Origin: Neisseria zoodegmatis
GTDB lineage: Bacteria; Pseudomonadota; Gammaproteobacteria; Burkholderiales; Neisseriaceae
Direction: 5' to 3'
DNA: 64,000 nucleotides
NCBI RefSeq assembly: GCF_900187305.1
Contig: NZ_LT906434.1
Span: 1,922,001-1,986,000, forward strand
Shown: positions 17,516 to 26,731 of the stretch, in pieces
Layout of the letters: each line of letters opens with the position of its first letter
How positions within the stretch are numbered: position 1 is the first letter of the stretch
The notes under the pieces: model-generated
Database searches by the model: none
The model's input: the letters and a program-made list of their open reading frames with translations, nothing else
What the model was told of the DNA's origin: nothing
Made by a program: the position numbers and the translations under genes

Positions 17516-19484
17516 CAAATTACTGTCTTATTACAATAAAGAGCTGGCCTTCCTGAAAGAAATGGGCAGGGAGTTTGCGCTCAAATATCCCAAAGTGGCT
17601 TCCCGACTGGCCTTGGATACTTCCGACATTCCCGACCCTTACGTCGAACGGCTGCTGGAAGGCGTGAGCTTTCTCACCGCCCGCACCCAGCTTAAACTGG
17701 ATGCGGAATATCCCCGTTTCGTGCAAAGAATTTTAGAAGTCGTTTACCCCGACTTCATCAACCAAAAACCAGCGGCGGCCATTGTCAATTTAGAACCTGC
17801 CGGCCAATACAACGCCGATGTTATCAATCTGCTGGAGCGCGGCAGAATATTAAGGTCGCTGCCGATTGACGAATTCAAAGTAAGCTGCCCGTTTTCGGTA
17901 ACCAAAACCACCGAAATCCTGCCGCTGCGGATAGAAAAAGCCAAATATACCGATTCGCTCGGCTATTTGCCGGGTACGCTTCCCATGCTCAAACCCTCTT
18001 CCGGTAAAAAAGTGCAATCCGCCCTACGCTTGGATTTCTCGCTCAGCGTACCCGGAGCCTGTTCGGAAATGCTGCCGGACACATTGCCTGTGTTTTTAGG
18101 CACGGAGCTTTCCAAATCGTCTTCTTTGCTGTTCCTGCTGGCTTCCGAATGCGTGGGCGTAGTCTGCCACAGTTATGAAAACCCCAAACAATGGCACTAC
18201 CTGCTGCCGTCCAAACCGGAACACAGCGGATTTAGCGAAGACGAAGCCTTGTCTTTCAATCTGGACAAATCGGTCAGCGCATTTCGGATTCTTCAGGAAT
18301 ATGCGCGGTTACCGGAAAAATTCCTGTTTATTGCCCAAAAAGATATCAAGCAAGCTGTCCGGCAGGCCGAAAAAGAAGGTCATCTGCCCAAAGTGCCCGA
18401 ACAGCTGGAAGAAATTGTGAGCGATAAGGGCATCAATAAGAAAATCATCACTTACCGCAAACGCTATTTCAGCCTGTCATTTTTGTTCAGCCACAAAATA
18501 CCCGAGCTGACGGAGCTGGTCGGCGTGGAAGATTTTTCCGTAAACGCCGTGCCGGTGGTAAATCTATTCAGGAAAAAGAGCGCGCGCTTCCCCGTGAACA
18601 TTCAAGATCGGGAACACCATGTCGTTATCGACCGCACCCAGCCGCTGAATTACGAAGTCCACTCTATCGAGCAGGTAAAAGGCTTCGACACCAACAACCG
18701 CCAAACCGTGGTTTTTTCGCCGATGTACAAAGCGCCGGATATGGGTTTGTTTCCTGAAGCGCAAACCCAACACTCTTATTTTTCGGCACGGCGGGCAGAC
18801 AGGATGCCGTCTGAAAACACCATTAAAAACGGCTTCCGCTCTTCCTATCTGGGCAGCGAAGTGTTTCTGTCGCTGGCCGACAATAAAGACTACGCCTTCA
18901 ATTCGGGCATCCAGCACCTTTCCGTTGATGCTTGGTGTACCAGCAGGGATTTGCCGCTGATGATGCCGCGTGATGGCGAGTCGGATTTTCTGATCGAAGG
19001 CTTTTTGCCCGTCAGCTCGATCAAACTGATTTCGAAGCTGACGCGGCCTCAGGCAGCGGTGAGCGAAGACAGAACGCTTTGGCCGTTTTTAAACCAATTG
19101 AGCCTGAACTATCTGTCGCTGCTGAACACCGACCAAGAAAATGCCCCCGTTACCTTGAAAGAATTATTGATGGTGTTTGTTTCTTCCGAAAACGATTTGC
19201 TGAAGAAACAGATTGAATCGATCACGCGGGTGGACACCGCCGTCGTGAATAAAGTGGTTCGCCATCACGGCACCGCCGCTCCCGTGCGCGGCATCAAAAT
19301 CACCGTTACGCTCGACGACGCACAATTGGGGGGCATCCATCCCTTCCTGTTCGGCTCGGTTTTAAACCATTATTTCCGGCGCTTGGTGTCGATCAACTCA
19401 TTCATACAACTGCAAATCGACACGCTCCAACAAGGGCATGTGGCCACGTGGCCGACCGCGGTGGGAGAAAGGGTGATCATATGA
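17508..19484 (+). CDS. tssF: T6SS baseplate protein TssF (ImpG/VasA)
   Basis: 658 residues, slightly longer than common TssF proteins of around 600. The N-terminus LLSYYNKELAFLKEMGREFALKYPKVASRL is diagnostic, followed by DPYVERLLEGVSFLTAR. The C-terminus carries GIKITVTLDDAQLGG and a FGSVLNHYF motif. The start is GTG within the end of tssE. It ends by an ATGA overlap with tssG, the normal partner in the TssFG wedge complex. Confidence 0.95.
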   Translation: MNNKLLSYYNKELAFLKEMGREFALKYPKVASRLALDTSDIPDPYVERLLEGVSFLTARTQLKLDAEYPRFVQRILEVVYPDFINQKPAAAIVNLEPAGQYNADVINLLERGRILRSLPIDEFKVSCPFSVTKTTEILPLRIEKAKYTDSLGYLPGTLPMLKPSSGKKVQSALRLDFSLSVPGACSEMLPDTLPVFLGTELSKSSSLLFLLASECVGVVCHSYENPKQWHYLLPSKPEHSGFSEDEALSFNLDKSVSAFRILQEYARLPEKFLFIAQKDIKQAVRQAEKEGHLPKVPEQLEEIVSDKGINKKIITYRKRYFSLSFLFSHKIPELTELVGVEDFSVNAVPVVNLFRKKSARFPVNIQDREHHVVIDRTQPLNYEVHSIEQVKGFDTNNRQTVVFSPMYKAPDMGLFPEAQTQHSYFSARRADRMPSENTIKNGFRSSYLGSEVFLSLADNKDYAFNSGIQHLSVDAWCTSRDLPLMMPRDGESDFLIEGFLPVSSIKLISKLTRPQAAVSEDRTLWPFLNQLSLNYLSLLNTDQENAPVTLKELLMVFVSSENDLLKKQIESITRVDTAVVNKVVRHHGTAAPVRGIKITVTLDDAQLGGIHPFLFGSVLNHYFRRLVSINSFIQLQIDTLQQGHVATWPTAVGERVII

Positions 19485-20521
19485 GTCCGGTTAACGTGCA
19501 AACGGATTTCGGCGACCCGCCGGACGATACTTGGGATGAAAAACTCACCGGTTTTTTAAACAAAGTCGCTTCCCAGCCGTATAAATATGACTACTTTTCA
19601 CTCTTGCGCCAGCTTGAGTCGGTTAAATTTGTTACCGGCGGCAAGATGTTGGGCAAGGCAGTCAGCCCGAAAATGGAAAAAATCAGAATCCGCCAAGAGC
19701 CTTCGCTTATTTTTTCCCCGCGCAACATCCAATCGGTAACGCTGTCGCCCCATTATGCGGAAATTTCCATCAACGGCTTCGGTTTGTTCGGCCCTTCCGG
19801 CCCCCTTCCCCTGCATTTGACCGAATATGCCTACGAGCGCCAACACCAGCACGGCGACCGTACATGGACGGGCTTTGCCAATATGCTGCAACACCGTTTG
19901 GCGGTCTTGTTTTATCGGGCATGGGCCAACGCGCAGAGCATTACTTCTTTAGACAAAAACGCCGACGACCGCTTCGGCAGATACATCGCCAGCTTCAACG
20001 GCCTGAATACCCCGCCCATACACAACGAAGGCCTGATTCACGAATTTGCCAAGCGTTATTTTGCCGGTTTGCTGATGAAGCAAAGCCGCTCCGCCGCCAA
20101 CCTGCAACAGTTGCTCAACCGCTATTTCAAAGCGCCCGTTACCATTCAAACCAATGTCGGATACTGGGTTGAAGTTGCCGAAGAAAAAACGCAAATCGGC
20201 GCAACAGGCGGCTATATGCTGGGAGAAGGTTTGCTGCTGGGCGACAAACTTTACGATGTTCAAAGCAAATTCCGCATCATCATCGGCCCGCTGACTCTGC
20301 CGGCCTACCGGTCGTTTTTTAAAGACGGCACCAACACCGCCCGCCTGCGGGAATGGGTGCGCCTGTTTGCCGCAGACGAATACGAATGGGACATACAGCC
20401 CGTTTTGATGCAAAAAGAAGTTCCCCCGATGGATTTGGGCGGGCAAACCCAGCTCGGCTTGTCGACTTGGCTGGGCAATGTTTCCCGCAACGCTGAAGAC
20501 TTAATCGTCAGCAACCGTTAA
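19481..20521 (+). CDS. tssG: T6SS baseplate protein TssG (ImpH/VasB)
   Basis: 346 residues from the ATG in the ATGA overlap with tssF. Typical pieces are YDYFSLLRQLES, the FGLFGPSGPLPLHLTEYA block (about residues 98-115), FYRAWA, and the late LGLSTWLG. TssG binds TssF and TssK in the baseplate. A start further upstream, inside tssF, would add residues unlike the family. A DUS (20530-20541) lies in the short gap before clpV. Confidence 0.95.
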   Translation: MSPVNVQTDFGDPPDDTWDEKLTGFLNKVASQPYKYDYFSLLRQLESVKFVTGGKMLGKAVSPKMEKIRIRQEPSLIFSPRNIQSVTLSPHYAEISINGFGLFGPSGPLPLHLTEYAYERQHQHGDRTWTGFANMLQHRLAVLFYRAWANAQSITSLDKNADDRFGRYIASFNGLNTPPIHNEGLIHEFAKRYFAGLLMKQSRSAANLQQLLNRYFKAPVTIQTNVGYWVEVAEEKTQIGATGGYMLGEGLLLGDKLYDVQSKFRIIIGPLTLPAYRSFFKDGTNTARLREWVRLFAADEYEWDIQPVLMQKEVPPMDLGGQTQLGLSTWLGNVSRNAEDLIVSNR

Positions 20522-20602
20522 ACGGCTTTTTCAGACGGCCTCATCCTGATAAAAGCCTCTTACAAACCGTTTTGGACATGTTGGATTATTTAAGGAAATC
20601 TT

Positions 20603-23251
20603 ATGTCAGACATCAGCCGCAGCGTATTATTCGGTAAGTTGAATACTACCTTATACAAAACTCTGGAAAATGCCTACACATTCTGCCGCCTTCGGGAAAA
20701 CAGCTATGTCGAGCTGGTGCACTGGCTCCATTCCCTGCTGCAAACCGAAAAAACCGACATTTTCTGCCTGATAAACCGTTTCAATTTAGACGAAGCGAAA
20801 GTACGCAAAGACGTATTGGCCGCCGTGGAAAAACTGCCTGCCGGCGCCACCGCCGTTATCGATTTTTCCGAGCATATCCAAACCCTTGTCGAACAAACTT
20901 GGACATACAGCTCGCTGAAATTCGGCACCGACAAAATCCGCACGGCGCATATTTTCTATACTATGCTGCAAAATAAAACCTTGCAGGGCATCTTGGCCAA
21001 CATTTCATCGGAATTCCTCAAAATCAAACCCGAAACGCTGGCGGACGACATCATCGCCATTACCGCCGGTTCGGAAGAAAATCTCGATGCCGCTAAAAAC
21101 GCCTTATCTTCGGAGCCTACTGCCACTCACAAAGAAAGCGCGTTGGCCAAATACGGCAGCAACCTTACCGAAAAAGCCAAAAACGGCGAAATAGACCCAC
21201 TCACAGGCCGCGATGCCGAAATCAGACAAATCATTGACATTCTGATGCGGCGCCGTCAAAACAATCCGATTCTCACGGGCGAAGCCGGTGTCGGCAAAAC
21301 CGCCGTGGTCGAAGCGTTGGCCTTGCGCTTGGCCGCAGGCGACGTGCCGCCCGGATTGCAAGACGTGCAATTAATTCTGCTGGACATCGGCCTGCTCAAA
21401 GCCGGTGCCAGCATCAGCGGCGAATTTGAATCGCGGCTCAGAGCGGTGATGGACGAAGTCGAATCCAGCCCCACGCCGATTGTGCTGTTTATTGACGAAA
21501 TCCACACCTTAATCGGCGCGGGCGGCGCAGCCGGCACGGGCGATGCCGCCAATCTGCTCAAACCCGCTTTGGCCCGCGGTAAACTGCGCACCATCGGCGC
21601 AACAACATGGGCGGAATACAAAAAATATTTTGAAAAAGACCCCGCCCTCACCCGCCGTTTCCAAGTCGTGCAGGTAGACGAACCCGACGAAGAAAAAGCC
21701 GTCAACATGCTCAGAGCGTTGAACGCCTCGCTGGAAAAACACCACAATGTGATTATTCTCGACGAAGCGATTCAGGCGGCCGTGAAACTCTCCCATCGTT
21801 ATATTCCCGCACGCCAACTGCCCGATAAAGCCGTCGGCCTGATCGATACCGCCTGCGCGCGCGTTGCCGTCAGCCAGCACGCCGTACCCAGCAGCATCGA
21901 GTATCTGCAAAAAAAATCCGAAGCATTAAAACTCGAACAAGCCCATCTGGAACGTGAGAAAAAGCTCAGTTTCGATTCCGAAGAACGGATGGCGAATATC
22001 GGCAAAGAACTGGCCGAAGTTGAAGGCCGTCTGAAAGAATTGGAAGAACGATGGCAAACAGAAACCGGCTTGGTTGCCGAGCTGTTGGCCGTGCGCGAAC
22101 AAATCATGCAGGCAGGGCAAGAAACTTCCGATGATGAAAGCAAGCAGTTGTACGCACGCCAAAAAGAACTGGTCGATAAACTGAAAGAACTGCAAGGCAT
22201 CCAACCGCTGGTGATGCCGTTGGTCGACAGCCGCACGATTGCCGACGTGGTGGCCGACTGGACAGGCATTCCCGTCGGCAAAATGATGAAAGACGAAGTC
22301 GAGGCCGTATTGCAACTGGCCGATACTTTAAACAAACGCATCATCGGCCAACGCCACGGCTTGGATGCGATTGCCCGCCGCATTCAAACCTCGCGCGCCA
22401 ATCTCGACAACCCCAACAAACCCATCGGCGTTTTCATGCTGGCCGGCCCTTCCGGTGTGGGTAAAACCGAAACCGCGCTGGCTCTGGCCGACACCCTGTA
22501 CGGCGGCGAGCAAAACGTGATTACCATCAACATGAGCGAATATCAGGAAGCGCACACCGTATCCACCCTGAAAGGCGCACCGCCGGGATATGTCGGTTAC
22601 GGCGAAGGCGGCGTACTGACCGAAGCCGTGCGCCGCAAACCGTATAGCGTTATCCTGCTCGACGAAGTGGAAAAAGCGCACCCCGACGTGCATGAAATCT
22701 TTTTCCAAGTATTCGATAAAGGCTGGATGGAAGACGGCGAAGGCCGCTACATCGACTTCAAAAACACCATCATCATCCTCACTACCAACGTCGGTACGGA
22801 TTTGATTATGGACATGTGCGACGACCCCGACATGCTGCCGACTCCGGAAGGCTTGGCCAAAGCCTTGCGCACGCCCATGCTGAAAGTTTTCCCCGCCGCC
22901 CTGCTGGGCCGCATGCAGGTTATCCCCTACTATCCGCTATCCGACGACATGCTCGCAAAAATCGTTGAATTGCAATTGGGCCGTATCGTGAAACGGATCA
23001 AGGACAACCACAACATCGACCTGACCTATTCACCCGAAGTGCTGAAACTGATTACCTCGCGCTGCACCGAAGTCGAATCGGGCGGCCGTATGATCGATGC
23101 GATTCTCACCAATACCGTTCTGCCGCAAATCAGCCGCGAACTGCTTACCTGCGCAACGCAAGGCAAACAGGCTTCGGCAGTGAGCATCGGCGTGAAAGAC
23201 CATGACTTTACCTACAAATATAAATTCAAGAAAAAAGATAATGTTAAGTAA
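20603..23251 (+). CDS. clpV: T6SS AAA+ ATPase ClpV (TssH)
   Basis: 882 residues. The N-domain (1 to about 160) lacks ordinary ClpB repeats and begins RSVLFGKLN, as in ClpV. AAA-1 has Walker A GEAGVGKTAV (about 226) and Walker B LFIDEIHTLIGAGG (about 294). A coiled middle domain lies at about 430-530. AAA-2 has GPSGVGKTE (about 615) and LLDEVEKAHPD (about 684). ClpV extracts TssC from contracted sheaths for reuse. The ribosome site AAGGAA sits just ahead of the ATG. A DUS is embedded at 22024-22035, encoding GRLKE. Confidence 0.97.
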   Translation: MSDISRSVLFGKLNTTLYKTLENAYTFCRLRENSYVELVHWLHSLLQTEKTDIFCLINRFNLDEAKVRKDVLAAVEKLPAGATAVIDFSEHIQTLVEQTWTYSSLKFGTDKIRTAHIFYTMLQNKTLQGILANISSEFLKIKPETLADDIIAITAGSEENLDAAKNALSSEPTATHKESALAKYGSNLTEKAKNGEIDPLTGRDAEIRQIIDILMRRRQNNPILTGEAGVGKTAVVEALALRLAAGDVPPGLQDVQLILLDIGLLKAGASISGEFESRLRAVMDEVESSPTPIVLFIDEIHTLIGAGGAAGTGDAANLLKPALARGKLRTIGATTWAEYKKYFEKDPALTRRFQVVQVDEPDEEKAVNMLRALNASLEKHHNVIILDEAIQAAVKLSHRYIPARQLPDKAVGLIDTACARVAVSQHAVPSSIEYLQKKSEALKLEQAHLEREKKLSFDSEERMANIGKELAEVEGRLKELEERWQTETGLVAELLAVREQIMQAGQETSDDESKQLYARQKELVDKLKELQGIQPLVMPLVDSRTIADVVADWTGIPVGKMMKDEVEAVLQLADTLNKRIIGQRHGLDAIARRIQTSRANLDNPNKPIGVFMLAGPSGVGKTETALALADTLYGGEQNVITINMSEYQEAHTVSTLKGAPPGYVGYGEGGVLTEAVRRKPYSVILLDEVEKAHPDVHEIFFQVFDKGWMEDGEGRYIDFKNTIIILTTNVGTDLIMDMCDDPDMLPTPEGLAKALRTPMLKVFPAALLGRMQVIPYYPLSDDMLAKIVELQLGRIVKRIKDNHNIDLTYSPEVLKLITSRCTEVESGGRMIDAILTNTVLPQISRELLTCATQGKQASAVSIGVKDHDFTYKYKFKKKDNVK

Positions 23252-23408
23252 AAAGGAAAAACTAAAATATGTTTCGCCTTTCTAACGCTTAATGTTTACA
23301 ATTTGTATAATGTAAACACAAGTTATCAAACGACATAATATATAAATGATGAGATTTATTACATGCTAAACAATGTAATAAATTACCAACCAAGATTAGG
23401 CAGTCGAA
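23252..23408. promoter_or_regulatory. AT-rich spacer with two inverted repeats before tssJ
   Basis: This is the most AT-rich gap of the T6SS cluster. It holds TGTTTACA-N10-TGTAAACA (23293-23318), which encloses a TATAAT hexamer at 23306-23311, and a perfect 11-bp inverted repeat (ATTTATTACAT, 23354-23364 and 23373-23383, 8-nt loop). The first could be an operator over a promoter for tssJKLM; the second could be an operator or a hairpin in the leader. No clear -35 box is seen. Confidence 0.5.
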
Positions 23409-24035
23409 ATGCATAAAAAATTAATGAAATATACATTATTCTTGGCAATACCTTTAGTATTGAGCGCATGTGCTTCCAATCATAAACCGCCGAAAGAATC
23501 CGATGAAAGCGGAGAGAAGATTGATGTCCAAATCCTTGTTTCGCCTGATGTAAACCCCGATTTGGTCGGTCGCCCTTCACCCATCCGCTTGGATTTATAT
23601 CAATTGTCTTCCGATGGCGAGTTTAAGAAAGCAAACTATTTCGAGCTTACCAACAATGCCAAAGAAACTTTAGGCGATAAATTAATCCAGCAAAACCAAT
23701 TCATGCTGCACCCGGATACGGTTACGATATTGCCGATTAAAATGGATTCCCACCTGAAATATTTAGGCGTGGTAGCCAGTTATCGCGATTTGGATAACAG
23801 CGAATGGCAACTGACATTGTTGAAACAGAAAAAACGCTGGTATCAATTCGGCAAGCATTATTTCTATTTAAATCTCGGCAAAAACAAATTGAGTCAGTTG
23901 TCAAAAGCAGAAATGAGAAACATGCTTCAAGAATATAAAGAGCGTCACCCCGACAACAAACGCATTAAAGAAAGCGGCAAAGTTCACAAACACGACAGCG
24001 ACCTTAGCAAAGGCGTTTTCCGTGAAGAAAAATAA
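23409..24035 (+). CDS. tssJ: T6SS outer-membrane lipoprotein TssJ
   Basis: 208 residues. The signal peptide ends in a lipobox (LVLSAC, Cys about 21), so the protein is lipid-anchored. The mature part follows the TssJ pattern: a beta-sandwich with NPD..GRPSPIRLDLYQL and a late GVVASYRDLDNSEW segment. TssJ sits on the periplasmic face of the outer membrane and binds the C-terminus of TssM. The C-terminal tail after about 165 is charged and longer than in many homologues. ATG 23409 is used; a second ATG at 23424 also keeps the signal peptide. Confidence 0.9.
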   Translation: MHKKLMKYTLFLAIPLVLSACASNHKPPKESDESGEKIDVQILVSPDVNPDLVGRPSPIRLDLYQLSSDGEFKKANYFELTNNAKETLGDKLIQQNQFMLHPDTVTILPIKMDSHLKYLGVVASYRDLDNSEWQLTLLKQKKRWYQFGKHYFYLNLGKNKLSQLSKAEMRNMLQEYKERHPDNKRIKESGKVHKHDSDLSKGVFREEK

Positions 24036-24066
24036 TAACTTTATATAGAAGATTTAGGTTGAAAAC

Positions 24067-25410
24067 ATGGCGATAGAAGCAAAAGTAGTCTGGTCTGAGG
24101 GAATCTTCATTACTCCCCAACATTTCCAGCAATTTGAACGTTACATTGAATCCGGTTTACGTCAATTGGCCGTTTCCCGTGAAGGCTATTTTTGGGGATT
24201 TTCTTCACTGGTTTTGGATTCAGACGGCCTCAAGCGCGGGGTAATCGGTATTCGTGAAGCAGAAGGCGTGTTTCCCGACGGCTCGGTCTTTTTACTTTCT
24301 CAGAAACAACTCGAAAATCTGAGCTTAACCGTTCCTGCCAATATTAAAGACACAAAAATCTGCTTGGCCGTTAACTTACCCTCTTCCGTGAACAATGAGA
24401 TTTGCTTTCCGGATCAAGACTCAACTGCCCCTCACCGCTATAAAGCATTTGATAAAACACTTGCAGATACCACCAATACCGAATTAGACGGCCGCCAAGT
24501 TACGTTGGCAGAACTTAACCCCATGCTGGTTTTAGAAAGCGATGTTACCAGCGGACAAACTGCCCTCCCCATAGCGCTTATCCATTCCAGTTCGGCAGAT
24601 TTCGAGGTGGTCTTAGACGAATCCTATATCCCACCCTGTCTCGGCAGCCAAAAGCAACAGCATTTAAAGGCTTATATTTCAGAGATATACGGCCTTTTGA
24701 TGCAGAAAAGCAATAGCTTGGCCAATGCTGTAAACGATCCCAATACCGGGGGTTCTGTTGAAGTGATGGATTTCATGATGCTGCAAACCATCAACAGATA
24801 TTTGGCCTATTTACACCATGAAAATGAAGGCGCCCGCCAAACCCATCCGGAACAATTATTTGTTAATCTGTCGAAGTTGTGTGCCGATTTGATGACTTTC
24901 TTACCTGCCCGCAAAGTAGGCGAAATTCCTGTGTATCAGCACAACGACTTGGCCTCATGCTTCGGCAAATTATTTTTCAATCTGCGTAAATCACTTTCTA
25001 TCGTGCTTGAGCAAAGAGCGATCAGAATTCCTCTCGACATGCGCGACGAGGCAACGCACGTTGCCCAAACGCCTGATCAAAGCCTGCTGGATAAAGCTTC
25101 ATTCGTTCTCGCCATCAAAGCCGATATGCCGAACGAAGCATTACGCCAAAAAATTCCAAGCGTGGTGAAGATAGGCACGGTGGAAAAAGTAAAAGAATTA
25201 GTCGCCTACCACCTGCCCGGAATCAGAGTACACGCCTTATCCGTTGCACCGAGAGAATTGCCCTACCATAGCGGCTATGTTTATTTCGAGTTGGATAAAA
25301 AACACGAGATGTGGGACATGTTTGACACTTCTTCAGGCATGGCCTTCCATTTAGCCGGTAATTTTCCGAATTTAGATGTTGAATTTTGGGCAATTAAGTC
25401 TTTGAGTTAA
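24067..25410 (+). CDS. tssK: T6SS baseplate-to-membrane linker TssK
   Basis: 447 residues, normal length. The N-terminus KVVWSEGIFITPQHFQQFERY is diagnostic of TssK, with LNPML and later LCADLMTF and RE..YHSGYVYFELD segments. TssK forms trimers related to phage receptor-binding proteins and docks the baseplate to the TssLM membrane complex. Only short gaps separate it from tssJ and tssL. A DUS lies in the coding region at 24219-24230. Confidence 0.95.
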   Translation: MAIEAKVVWSEGIFITPQHFQQFERYIESGLRQLAVSREGYFWGFSSLVLDSDGLKRGVIGIREAEGVFPDGSVFLLSQKQLENLSLTVPANIKDTKICLAVNLPSSVNNEICFPDQDSTAPHRYKAFDKTLADTTNTELDGRQVTLAELNPMLVLESDVTSGQTALPIALIHSSSADFEVVLDESYIPPCLGSQKQQHLKAYISEIYGLLMQKSNSLANAVNDPNTGGSVEVMDFMMLQTINRYLAYLHHENEGARQTHPEQLFVNLSKLCADLMTFLPARKVGEIPVYQHNDLASCFGKLFFNLRKSLSIVLEQRAIRIPLDMRDEATHVAQTPDQSLLDKASFVLAIKADMPNEALRQKIPSVVKIGTVEKVKELVAYHLPGIRVHALSVAPRELPYHSGYVYFELDKKHEMWDMFDTSSGMAFHLAGNFPNLDVEFWAIKSLS

Positions 25411-25434
25411 TTTGGTTTAATTTGGAATTTCATT

Positions 25435-26700
25435 ATGAATAACCAGAATAATGCAGCACATAGCGCAGTAAATATCTACAACCCTTTGATTGAAGCTGCC
25501 AAACCCGTTTTTATCTTGGTGAATGCCATGCAGCAAACCACCAGTCAACTCCCTACCGACAGCCTGATTAATAAGTTTTCTCTTTTAATCAATAACTTTG
25601 AAGAGAATGCTGAGAAAAACGGAGCGAAATATGATGCCATTCAAGCTGCGAAATACTGCTTGTGTACCTTTGTAGACGAGTTGGCCGTCCGTGCAGGCTG
25701 GGCAGATGAAACGTGGTCGAAAAACAGCCTGCTGGTGTCCTTTTACGATGAGACATGGGGCGGTGAGCGCTTTTTTGAAATTATTCAAAACTTAAAGCAA
25801 GACCCTGATAAAAACATCGATTTATTAGAGTTTATGTACTTGTGCCTGCAGTTCGGCTACAAAGGCAAATACCAAGTTTTAAACAGCGGCGAATTGGAAA
25901 TCGACAAAATCAAAAGAGACTTGCTCGCCTTGATTCACAGCAAACGGCCGGATCAAACCGTTAATCTCTTCAAGCACGATCCGATTGTTACCAATACCAT
26001 CCAGCGAAAACAGCGGCTGACCATTCCTTTATGGGTAGTAGGCGTATTAGGCGCAGTTGCTTTGGGAATAGGCTATTTCGCGATGCAATGGTCGTTGGGC
26101 GATGACTTTGATACCGCCAGCACAAAAGTAAACAGCCTCAAACTTCCCGCTGTCGCACCTAAACAGCAGGAAACCAAAAACACCATCCGCCTGCGGCCTT
26201 TATTGGAAAACGAAATTGCCAGAAAACTGGTTTCTGTTGAAGATTCTCAAGACAGAAGCACGGTAACCATTTTAGGCGACGGTTTGTTTGAATCCGGTTC
26301 CGCACAGATTCAAGACCAATACTACCCCGTTTTGGCAACGGTCGGTCAGGCTTTGGACAGCGTCGAGGGGCAAATTGTCGTTACAGGCTATACCGATGAC
26401 AAGCCTATCCAAAGTTTGACCTTCCCGTCTAACTGGCATCTTTCTCAAGGTCGGGCTGATGCGGTAAAAGAAATTCTCTTAACTTACGTTAAAAACGGCG
26501 GAACGCGTATCCGTTCGGAAGGACGCGGTTCGACCAACCCTGTTGTACCGAATGATACGGTGGAAAACAGAGCCAAAAACCGACGGGTTGAAATTACCCT
26601 GTTCACGACCGGCAGCGGCCCTAAATTGGGCAGCGCAGTGGAAGTACAAACCGACGCTCCGGCTGCCCAACCGAGCAGCGGTGTCAGTGCAGGTCAATAA
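25435..26700 (+). CDS. tssL: T6SS membrane protein TssL with OmpA-like domain
   Basis: 421 residues. The N-terminal DotU/TssL cytoplasmic domain (about 15-185) has KYCLCTFVDELAV, FFEIIQNL and LEFMYLCLQFGYKGKY. One transmembrane helix follows (about 196-217), then a periplasmic OmpA/MotB-like domain (about 275-400) with GYTDDKPI and NRAKNRRVEITL. This 'evolved' form anchors the membrane complex to peptidoglycan directly. TssL pairs with TssM, which follows 31 bp later. Confidence 0.95.
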   Translation: MNNQNNAAHSAVNIYNPLIEAAKPVFILVNAMQQTTSQLPTDSLINKFSLLINNFEENAEKNGAKYDAIQAAKYCLCTFVDELAVRAGWADETWSKNSLLVSFYDETWGGERFFEIIQNLKQDPDKNIDLLEFMYLCLQFGYKGKYQVLNSGELEIDKIKRDLLALIHSKRPDQTVNLFKHDPIVTNTIQRKQRLTIPLWVVGVLGAVALGIGYFAMQWSLGDDFDTASTKVNSLKLPAVAPKQQETKNTIRLRPLLENEIARKLVSVEDSQDRSTVTILGDGLFESGSAQIQDQYYPVLATVGQALDSVEGQIVVTGYTDDKPIQSLTFPSNWHLSQGRADAVKEILLTYVKNGGTRIRSEGRGSTNPVVPNDTVENRAKNRRVEITLFTTGSGPKLGSAVEVQTDAPAAQPSSGVSAGQ

Positions 26701-26731
26701 TCTGAAATTGGATTGATACGGAAAAACAAAC

